This document shows, piece by piece, positions 27,801 to 39,818 of a stretch of DNA of 64,000 nt. How positions within the stretch are numbered: position 1 is the stretch's first letter; every line of letters starts with the position of its first letter. The DNA is taken from NCBI GenBank assembly GCA_905250125.1, contig CAJNOL010000075.1, forward strand, positions 5,410 to 69,409. Direction: 5' to 3'. A program made the translations under genes and the position numbers. The notes beneath the pieces are model-generated. The model did not search any database. It was given only the letters and a program-made list of their open reading frames with translations, and was not told where the DNA came from. This stretch comes from Rotaria sordida. Taxonomy: Eukaryota; Rotifera; Eurotatoria; Philodinida; Philodinidae.

Positions 27801-30800
27801 GATCGGCTCTATTCCTACTTTCCAAATGTCCAACTTTCTGCCAATTTTTTACAACTGTGTGCAATGTCATTGTGAGATGAATAAGATCGGAGGAGGAGAT
27901 CGAATCATGGGGGGGCGGTTTCGTTCTTCCCAGCCTCTCTCGTCACTACTTCGAGGATGAAAGTACTTCCTGCCGAATTTTTTAAAAGAGATCGATATAT
28001 GAGAGAAAACAAACAAGAAGAAATATTATTGTCCGATTCAAAAAATAAAAGGTGAGTTGTCATTTTTTGAATAACTTTCGATAGGAACAAGANNNNNNNN
28101 NNCCTTTTATTTTGAATCAGACAATAGTAAAGATAATGAATAGTAATTTAACGATAATACTTTGTTATTTGGAGTAGATAGTCAAATTTTTCAGCGAATC
28201 GAAAGCTTTACTTTATATCGAATGTGTCGTTCGGATAGGAGCCTCTAAAAAAAATCAATCTACAATTTTGTACGAAGAATGTTTTAAATCTTGTCGTTGT
28301 TCCTATCATAAGATACCACTATGGCAATAGCCACATCTACACTCACACCCCAACTTAACAACGATTGAACAAAATAGACTTTTGTGTACCTGTTGCTTCA
28401 CTTCCTCGTGATTTAAGCCAATAACGTAACATTTGTAATGAAGCATTTTCTCCAAATTCATCCATAATTTTTGTAACTTCATCTTCACTTAATTCAAGTT
28501 CAGCAGCAAGTGCTGGCCAATCACTTCCAAGTAATCGTGCAATATCAGTTAAACGTATTTCACCTTTTCGATACATATCATCCGATTTCCAACCTACATA
28601 TAAAAAAAGAACACATGAATTTCAATTAGCAAAAATAACCAAGAAATTCTTACTTTCCGAATGACGATCATGTTCAATAGAATGTAAAGCTCGAAGACGC
28701 TCTTCGCTCTAAATTCAAACAAATATTCAAATTACCTTTCCCCCCCAAAAAAAACCAACAATATGAAATTCTACCTCAAGTAAATCCTAAAACAAAACAA
28801 AATGATACATATATATATATATATGTATGTTAATTCAATATATTATTTTACTTTATCATAAGCTGGTATAATAATATTTAAATTACAAATTGTTTGTAGT
28901 GTTTGTGGATCAATAATTGTTGTTGATGATAATGATGATGGTTGTCCATTAGTCATTGTAATTGATGTTGTTCGTTGTATAGATGTTAATTTTCCATAAT
29001 CTTTTGAAAAAACTAAACGTCCTGATGGTTCTTGTTCTGAATCACGTATACGAACAACACATGGTAAACGATTTTCTTTAAATGCACGAAATACTAATGT
29101 TAATTGTTCATTTGTTTTTATAATTGTTTGTAAATTATTTGATTGTAAATCGATATATATAGAATTTCCATTAACAACTTCAACTTCTTTTGATTTAGCT
29201 ATTTCAGTAAAGTGTTCTTGCATTTCAAGTGTTTTATTTTCTTTATCATCTGTTATACAAAATAAACGAACAAGTGCTTCATTTATATCATGTCGTTTAG
29301 CAAATACAATAAAACGTGACATATATGGAACTAATATAGCTTCACGATAGATTTCATGTGCTAATTTTAATACATCTGGTATACCTTGTGCATCGATTAA
29401 CCAAAATCTTTTTGAAAAACAAAAAAACAACAACAATATTTTGATGTTACAAAATTAAAATTTTATTTATTTTTTTTTACCGAGCTGAAACTGTTGTTGT
29501 AAATGTGGCACAATCATTTGAAAATGTTAATGGTGTATGTCCTGTAATATCATCAAATTGTGCAGCATGTGTACCACCCGTTATACTACATAATAAACGT
29601 AATGTTTGAGAATCACTTGTATATGCATTTGCATGTTGTTGTTGTTGTTGTTGTTGTTGTTGATGAGAATATTTTCTTGCTGATGATGATTTAGTTGGTA
29701 ATGGTATTGTTAATGTTATTGGTTTATGAAATTTACGACGACGTGGTTCAACAGTAACAACAGGACTTACATTAACACGTGAACCATATGAACGTTGAAC
29801 TAATTGAGATGATATTGGTAAAACATGAAGTGATATTCGAATACGTTTTTGTAAGGCTTTTTCTGGTATATGTGCTTGAATAGTTGACATTATTGATGAT
29901 ATTAATAAACCACCTTGTTCATCAATAAAATGTGCTTCTTGACGAACACGTGTTATTAATGCAAAATAACGAGGAAAATCATTTGTTATAATACGTGTTA
30001 TTCGTCGTGAAAGAAGTTCTTCAGCATTATCTAAATCTTTAAAAAAACAAAAGAAAAATTATATTTTTACTTATAGAAAAAATTTACCTTCAGAATCAAC
30101 AATATCGCCAAGTACTTCACGTACTGCTTCATCTGTTGTTGGACCTGTATGTTCAGTCCATTTTTCACCATTATCACTTCGTAAAACAACAATTTCACGT
30201 TCACGATTACGTAATGAAGCAAAATGTGGTATTTCAAGAATAACAGGTCTAAAATAAATTATTAATTGATTATTATATATGTCCAAACAATTTACTATTT
30301 CTGAATTATCAAACTTGCTAAAAAAAAAGTAATTCTAATAAAAAAACTTTTCTTCGAAACTACATAGACTAAAACACAGAGTTTTCTCAATATAATGATA
30401 ATTCTCTCTTTAAATATCTTTTTTCCTCAAAATTATATTTGTCTCTGTGTTTTGTTTCTCCATCAAAACTGTAAAGTTTTCAATCTTTCAATTCCACCCC
30501 AGAGTAGAGACAAGCGCGATCAAGGTTTTTTGGTTCCAAGCCTTGGCCATAGTTCCAGTAAACCTGCTCTAGGCCCAATTCCGATAGTATCTTTTCTAGT
30601 GACTCCAATCCTGGTAGCTTCTTTTCTTTCTAGTAGCTTCAGTTCCGGTAGTTTCTTTTCTAGGGATCCTGGTCCCGATAGTTTCTTCTCTAGTGGTTCC
30701 GGTCCGGATGATCTCTTGTCTAATGACTCCGGGTTCAGATAGCTTCTTTCCGAGTGGTTCCGATTCCGACAACTTCTTTTCTAGTAGCTCCGGTTCTGGT

Positions 30801-33800
30801 AGCTTCTTTTCTAGTGATTCCGGTTCCAGTTCTGGCTCCGGTCTGAAGAAATCCATTTCAAAATTTATTCGCAGCATATCTAAAAAATTCTTCAATACTC
30901 GTATTTTAGTTTATTTAGTTGACGACTAGCATTATTTTGGGTTGTCTCTCTTGAATTATGCTCTGATTGATATGATCCACTAAAAACCATAAAATATTTT
31001 GAAGTTCCAGTTCGGATAAATTTTTTTTCCAAAACCACTGATTCCGCACATCTCTACTCGAGAATTAGTGGAACTTCTTGTTTAACATCTTTTTGAAAAA
31101 AATTGGAATTAATTAAAACCATGCATTTCTATGAATTAATTGTAACTAATATTCTTACCCAAGAAATTTGCAAGCAACAGGTCCAACTTCCAAAACACGT
31201 GCTGCTAATGCTTCACCTTCATTTAATGGCGGTGGCATCGTTAATTTCTCACGTTTAACAAATCGACATGTTATTCGTGTTGGCATACTAGCACGTTTTG
31301 ATGGAATTATAACTCGTACACCTGAATGTCGACAACCACGCATTGCACCACCACGAGCATCAACCAAAAAGCTTACCAAAAATCTATACATACATATAAA
31401 CAATTATAAATATATGTATATATATAAAGAAAAATAAACAAATTAATCAATCTAAGAAGGTTTATCTAATAAAGTAACTAAACATGCAAGCACTTACGAT
31501 CGATACTGAAAACGATCCCTAGAAAAAATATATGTAAAGTAAATCAATACACTGCACACGCACATGGTAACAAACAATCATATACAAGCTTTTCACAAGC
31601 AAAAAAAACTTAAAAAAAAAACACATACCCTCCATGACGTGGTTTTGTAATTGTTTCATTATCAGCAACAATAGTTTGTGGTGCTATTGATGGTGTTGGT
31701 TGATCATGTAAATTATCTCGACTTTCTGTCCAATGATCTTTTGCTGCTAACATTGGATATTCTGTTTCTTCCTAAAGAAAAAAAAAAGGAATAATAATAT
31801 AAAAAAAAAAATCTTAACGAATATTTTTTCTACTTTAATAAATGATGTTTGATTAAGTTTATTTTCTTCAGCTTCAGTCATTAAAACACCTTCACGTAAA
31901 TATTGCATATGAACATTTGAACTAGCATCACCAAGCATATCTAAATATTCATAAATAATTAATACATACATATATATATATATAAACAAATTTATATGCT
32001 ATAATATTAGTATTAGTCATGCGCACGCATCCGCAAGGGTACAAGACATCATCTTCTTATATACATTCGTTGACAGGCAAATAGGGAAATACAGATATAT
32101 GGCTACCTTTAGTCGACTTTTTATGTATTTTAACATTGTCAATAGTGTTTGCCGATGCAAAATATCCAATCTCAGGATAAATTACTTCAATATTATCTTC
32201 AGCTAGAGAAGCTGATGCGAATATATTTTTTTTGCTATTAAATCTTTTTTTTTTTGTTGGTCTTAAAAGATTTACCTGTTTCATCTTCCGAATCAGTTAA
32301 TGGATGTTCTTCATGTGAAACTTCTGGTGCTTGAATCTAAAATTCAAAATTCAAAATAAAAACAAAAAAAGAAATGAATTTATTTAATTATTTACCTTAT
32401 AACGCTCTTCAGTTATTAATTCATGTTTACTAGCTATTGTTGTTTCAGTAACAACTTTAAGTTCTTCAACAACAGATATATAACCAAGACGTTGTGCAAT
32501 TGATAAAGCTGTCATTCCATGCTATAAGATAGATTTTCTTTTTCAAAAAACAAAAAAAAAATTAATATTCTAAAATCTTACTTTATTTGTTTTATTTGGT
32601 GATGCACCATATTCAAGTAATAATTTAACAATCATAACATGACCTTGTTGAGCAGCTGAATGAAGTGGTGTAAACATGAGCTTAATAAAGCAAAGAGAAA
32701 AACAAAAATAATTTAGAATCAAGAAAAATAAATGAATAAATATAGTCTTACATTTGTTTCAATATTAACATTGGCTCCAAGTTTAAGTAAATAACGAACC
32801 ATATTGATTTGACCAAAATGGCAAGCAACATGTAAACTTGTATAACCGCTCTAGAACAATATCAATGTTTTGGGCCTGTGACAAAGGATTTCCGAAACAA
32901 TTGAATTAAAGAATTTCGACCTGAAATTTTGCCTGTAGATAGGTCTAATATTTTTTAGAATCGTCTGAAAGTTTCAGTCAAAACGAATGTTCCTTTCTTG
33001 AGATCTTGAATTTTCAAAAAAATAATCACTTTTCAGAGACAAATCGCAAAAACACTGAGTTTATTTGAAAATTCAATATCTCAAGAAAGGAACATTCGTT
33101 TTGGCTGAAATTTCCAGGTGATTCTAAGAACTATTAGATCCATCTGTAGACAAAATTTTAGACTGAAATTCTTTAATTTGATTGTTTCGAAAATCCCTTG
33201 CCACATGCTTAAAATTCAGTACAACGGCCATAACTCTTCATCAATAAGGCCATAGGTCCGAATCCTTTAGTCCTTTCTTAGTCTATCCATTTTTAACATA
33301 TAACAACTCTTGTTCGGAGCTTTTCAGGGGATATTTATCTATCGTCTGGAAGTCTTTAACGATACTTATGATAAAATCTAAAGCTTGTACTCAATGAAAA
33401 TAAACTCTTTTCTGTGTCATAATGTTCTTTGAAAACAGAGACCGAATCGAACCAAATTTTACTGGTTCCATCTCTATTTGGAAATACCCGTCATTGTGCA
33501 TAACAACACAGAGCTGCAGCTGTTTCCCCAATAAAGTTTCTATATCATGCCTCATCCGTCAAAAGCAAAATTGCAAATGGTTTGGAAACCATCATTAACA
33601 TAGATATCCATCACGGCTGAGAATCTGCTGCTGCCATGACGCCATGGATATCTCTGATCATTCCAAGAATTCGGTATATATCGAAGAAGCTCAATATTCT
33701 TCGATTCTCTCGCCAACTTTAAAGATTAGATCTAATAATCTCATATGATTTTATAAAGAATTGAAACAGTGAATCGTTTGAAACCAAGAGTAGTTTTCTA

Positions 33801-36800
33801 CTGACAAAAATGGATAATATAAACAGAAAATATCAATAGCAGCATTATTTATGGCGTGCTCATTATTATGAAAATTCACTGGATTTTCGAAAACCTATGG
33901 CTTTCTAATGAAAGTAAACTTTTAAATCTAAGAATCGTTTACTTACAAGTGTCTGTGCATTAATATCAGCATTTTTATTGACTAATGCTTCAGCACATTT
34001 AACTCGATCTTCTTGTGCACATAAATGTAATGGTGTTAAATGACATTTTGATGCTATATTTGGATCGGCATGATTAGCTAAAAGAAGATAAGTCATATCA
34101 GAATGACCATCTTGACAACTTAAATGTAATGGTGTAAAACCACCCGTTGATTGAGCATTTGTATTAGCATTATATTCTAATAACATTTCAGCAATATCAA
34201 GAGCATTTTTTTTTGCAGCTATATGTAATGGTGTATAACCATTACGTGCTGTTACATGTGGACTAGCACCATGTTGTAATAAAAGTAATGCAATATTACT
34301 ATGATTATAATGAACAGCACAATGTAATGGTGTTAAATCATTCTAAATTTCAAAAATTTCAAAAAACAAAATATTCATATTTGATAATTACATACTTTGC
34401 CTTGAATATCTGGTGTAGCGCCTTTTTGTAGAAGAAGATTAGCAACTTTAATATTACCATATTTACTACAGATATGTAATGCTGAAAAATTTCTCTAGAA
34501 AACAAAAAAAAAAGAATTTTTGTTTTATTTTTCTTTTCTTTTTTGAAAAATAACTTTTTTACTTTAGTGAATAAATTTAAATTAGCTCCATGATCAATTA
34601 ATAAACTAGCTATTTCTTCGTGTCCTTCTTTAGCAGCAATATGTAAACTTGAATATCCATCTTTTGTTTCATTATCAACAAAAGCATTAGCTTTTAATAA
34701 CAAATTAACAATTTCAATATTTCCCAAACGTGTTGCTAAATGTAAACATGTTTGTGCTTCTTTAGCTTTAGCATCAACTGTTGCACCATAATGAAGTAAT
34801 GTTTGAACAATTTCAACTTGATTATTACGTGTTGCTAAATGTAATGGTGTTTCACCACGTATTGTTACTGCATCAATATCAGCTCCATGTTGTAATAAAT
34901 AAATAACAATATCATGACTACCAACAAATGCTGCAACATGTAAACTAGTTAAACCTGATTCTGTTCGAGCTTCAATATCAGCATCATTAGCTATTAATAA
35001 TTCAACTAATTTTAAACGATTTTTTTTACATGCTATATGTAAACATGAAAAACCATTTAAAGCTTTAGCATTAACATCAGCACGACGTTCACATAAAAGT
35101 TTAGCAACATTATAATTTCCACAATGAGATGCAACATGTAAAGCCGAAAGATAATCCTTTTTTAAAAAATAGAATCAATATAAAAGAATGTTTTTTTTTT
35201 TAATTTATTTAGAATATTAACGAACCGAACTAACGTCATCGACTAATGTAGATTTATAATACAGTAAAATACGTGCTGCATCAACGTGATCACCTTGTGC
35301 AGCTAAAATATAAATTCTATTGATTTCGAACAAAAAATTATAATTATTATATTAATTTACCCATATGAAGTGCTGAGAGACCATTTTTAGTTTTTGCACC
35401 AAATGGAGCACCACTTTCAAGTAATAAATCAACTACCTGATCATGACCTGATCGAGCAGCACAATGAAGTGGTGCTAATATAACACAAAAAATAAAACCA
35501 TGCATATTCACTATGAAAAAATAAATTCATCAAACTTACTAAGGCCATCTTTTGTTTTAGCATCAATTTGTGCGCCTTTTTCAAGTAATAATTTAACAAT
35601 ATTTTCTTTACCCCATTTTGATGCTACATGTAATGGTGTTATATTTTGCTAGAAAAGAAATAAATTAATTAATAGACTAGCACAAATCATATAATAATTT
35701 CCACATTTTAAATCAGCAAATCTAGATGAAAATTTTCACTAACTGGATCTATTCAATTGTCGAAAGTTTCGTCCTTAACATCAAATGAAAAAAAGGACAT
35801 CAGTTCATTTGTCATAAATACGAAGATGCCTTCCGAAAGACATAATCTCAAACACCATGTAACTAGTAGAGTCTGTCGGATTCAAGATCAACTCGACGAG
35901 TTTTAGTCTAGAGATCTGCAAAATGGTCCAAGTATATTTTCTATTTAAGAACTAGACTACATATTGTCATACTTATTATTTTCTTCTGATTATAAATCAA
36001 CCGTTTTTTTATGATTGTGATAAAAGCATAGATCTGCAAAATCACTTTTTTTCGATCCTGGATCGGAACCATCTTGAAGATTCCTACTAAAAATAGTACC
36101 TATAATTCTGTATATCCTAAATTTTGATACTATCAAAGTGACTCTTGAGGAAACATCGATTGAAGATCACTCATTTACATTTTTTATCTATGCAAGAACT
36201 GTGAGCTCTGAGAGAATTTTCTAAGTCACATGACCAGAACCAAGGAAAATTTTGAATGAGACAAAACAAGTGGTTTTGTGTATTTCCCTAGTTCTGATGC
36301 ATCCATATAAAGGTATGCTCATACGATTAATTTCTTAAAATCATCAATGTTAATTTTATATGTATTCAAAGAATCATACAGATTATTAAAAGTGTTTTTG
36401 TACTAGAAACAAAATTAGGATCAGAAGCAACAAAAAAAATTTTAGCTGATACCGGTACCAAAAAAAGGTGGTCCCACAGTTCTCTATTCTAGTCGTTTAA
36501 GAACTATGTAGGGTACGCTAGTCATCTAATACAAAAAATCCGGAAAAAAATATTTTGTGTCTTCGGAATGATTGCCCAATTCCGATTAGAAAATTTCATT
36601 CAACTGGATCCGGGTCCCTAAAACGTCCAATAAACTGGTCCGGGATCCGAAAATTTTGAATCCGACAGGTCCTAGTAGCCAGATATGGCTTGATGGAAAT
36701 TACCAAACCCCTATTTGTCATCATTTCTTTTCAACGAACACTACCAAAAAAATTTCGATTTTATCTATACTACTACCAAGCAAAATAAAGTGTAGAAATT

Positions 36801-39781
36801 TTTATTTCGTTTGTTTTTGCTTTGATTTTTCTAATTATTTATTATGATTCAATGGAAATAAAATAATCGAGTGCAAGTATACTCTAATTTGAAGTCTAGT
36901 TAAATTTTGTTTTTCTTACACTTGCTGCATAATTAACATCAGCACCACGAGTAATTAATAATTGTGCCACTTCCAAATTTCCATAATGAGCTGCGATATG
37001 TAATGGAGTAAATCCGGACTAATAAAAAAAACAAACAAACACATAAATATCATTGTTGATCAATCATTTATTATGGCTTTTTTTTTTCTTCTAAAAATGC
37101 ATGCAAAATAAACTACTCCGGATTGATTTTTTTTTGAAAACAATGATCGGATATTTCTAACTATTGAAATTAGTAATGGATTAGTTATATATTTATAAAA
37201 TGAATATAATTATGCTTACTCTGCCAAGCTGAAAAAGAGAAAAATAAGAAAGAATAAAAACAACAACAACAACAAAAAATGGAATCACCATTAGCGAACA
37301 ACAATAATAAAAGAAAAGACGCAAACAGACACCATGGAAATATTTATCAACAAACCTTTGTTGTACAATTGACAAATCCTCCTTCCTAATTATCTCCGAA
37401 TTTGTTCACACAAATTTTATTTACTCATTAATATTTATATATACCTTATAATTAAGATCCGGTTGAGTTTCACCTTGTAAAAGTAAGGCGGCAGCTTTTG
37501 TATCGTTCTTCTTTGCAGCAATATGTAATGCGGGCAGACGTACTTTTGAACCTTTTGAATCATTTTCCAACAGAATAGCTACCACTTTATCATGACCTTG
37601 TTGAAGGCTAACAGCCAAAGGTGTAAAACCATCCTTTAAATAAAATCATTATTCATTCGAAAGAGAATAAACTACTCAGTAAGGAAAAAAAACAAACAAA
37701 GATTTACCTCTGTAGCTAAACTTTGATTAGCGCCATTAGCAAGCAGAAATTTCACTACTTCAATATGATTCTCCTCTACAATTAATCAAACATATCATAT
37801 CATCAATCATATTTATCTTGAAGCAATACATACGTGCAGCCATATACAAAGGAGAAAAACCATTTTGTGATTGACAATTAATATTAGCATTATATTTAAC
37901 TAAAAGTTTGACAACTTCTTCCTGACCAGCCAATGATGCAATATGAAGAGCTGTATTTCCTTTCTAAACAAAAAAAAAAAATTCATATGATTAATAGATT
38001 ATCATTTTCTTTTTGATATATCGAAAGACCTTCGTCGCTGAATTAACATTGGCACCACGCGAAAGAAGCTCTTGGACAATATTTACATGACCCTCTCTAG
38101 AGACAAGAAAAAAAACTCATATATAATTGTAGAGTATTATTTCTCATAGAACATATACTTGGATGCTAAATGTAATGCATTTAATCCATTCTAAAATAAA
38201 CAACAAAATAGTTTTATTTTGATTATTATTCTTTTCAATAAGTAATATACATACAGCATTGCTTGTATTTATATCAATAGATGAACGAAGGTATTCCAAA
38301 ACCTTCTCGAGATTTCCTGCTCGTGCCGCACGTAAAAATCCCGAATTTCCATCAGACTAAAAATATAAATTAATATTGATATCTACCACAATAAAAATGA
38401 ATAATGAACATCTTTGTTCTCATCATCATATGGTCTAATAATGAATAGACAAGCATCAACCTTTTTTTTTATCATATACACATGTCGACACGTATAAATG
38501 TCTTGACAGACATATTCAATCTTGATCTATTGGCACTCATATAGATTCAGGCTATATAAAATAGGTTTTTTTTTTTTGCAAGAAAAACCTGACACATACA
38601 TTCATATCTTTAACGTTGTTTATTGTATTGACTTATTTGTGTATATTTTCCGTTTAAGGCGTAAGTCAACAAATAAGAAACTTAATGCTAAATTACACGA
38701 TTTAGATATTTATTATTTCCCAAAAGGCAATCATTTGTTATTCATTAATACAATATGCTTTTTTTTTTTGTATTATTCTATAAGAAATATTATCAATCAA
38801 ATAAACAAAAAGAAATAAAATAAAATTTAAAAAAATTCTTGATTAGTGAAGCATTACTCACGAAGGTGCATCGAATATTATTCGACATATGTCGACCCAT
38901 AATAGCAATCTTCTCTTCAATGAACAAATATTGAATACTCTTATGTCCAATTGTCGTCGTCGTAACAAATGAGACGACACTCTCCGACAAAGAGAAGAAG
39001 AAGAAGAAACTAGTGTATAAACCTCGATTTCTTCTATATTGATGCACTATGTCTATCTCTCTTTTTTTTTCCTAATATATGTAGAAATACCAAATTGACG
39101 ACCATTCCCACAAAAAAAATATCCTTAACAATAGACGAGAGAAGAAAACATACATAGAACAAGCAATCATTAGTAACATGATGATTACTAAATGAACCTA
39201 TCGTATGATGTTTTCTATCTAAATGCATTTATCATACATCTAGACTGATTAACTAACGAGACAATGAAATAAAGGCTAAAACAACAAGTGTTATATTAGA
39301 AAAACGGATGTATGACCGATGGCTATATAAACGTGCCAACAAAAATAAATAAATGTCCTTCATCAAGAAAGATATTGTAGTTGCCCTTTTGACCGATTAG
39401 AAAAAGATGTGAAAAATAGATTTAATCAATATAAAACAACACGTCACATACCGCTGTCATTTTGTAAAAAATGAAAAGATTGACATTTACGAAGTTTCGT
39501 TTTTCTTTTTATTTGTTGCGTATCTGAATGTAATCACAAAAAGATTAAAATGTACAAATGTATATATCTCTAGAAACAAACAATTAGTACAAATCAAAGA
39601 GAAAGAATGAAAAAATTTGTGGCAGTATTGCTCTCGTCAATGAAGTCAGATAGACAGGCAAAAGCATCATGAGCGTGTGAACATGACGAACGCACACGCT
39701 TCTATTTTTCTTTTATTATTATTGTTGTACTCTTCATTCGTTCTTTTTTTTCTCGTTAGGGCCCACTTTTTGTGATGATAG

Positions 39782-39818
<37 letters not shown>

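Noticed and set aside
30395..30929. Open frames on both strands rich in Ser/Gly or Glu/Pro
   Set aside because: They come from a 30-bp tandem repeat inside an ankyrin intron with clear exons on each side.
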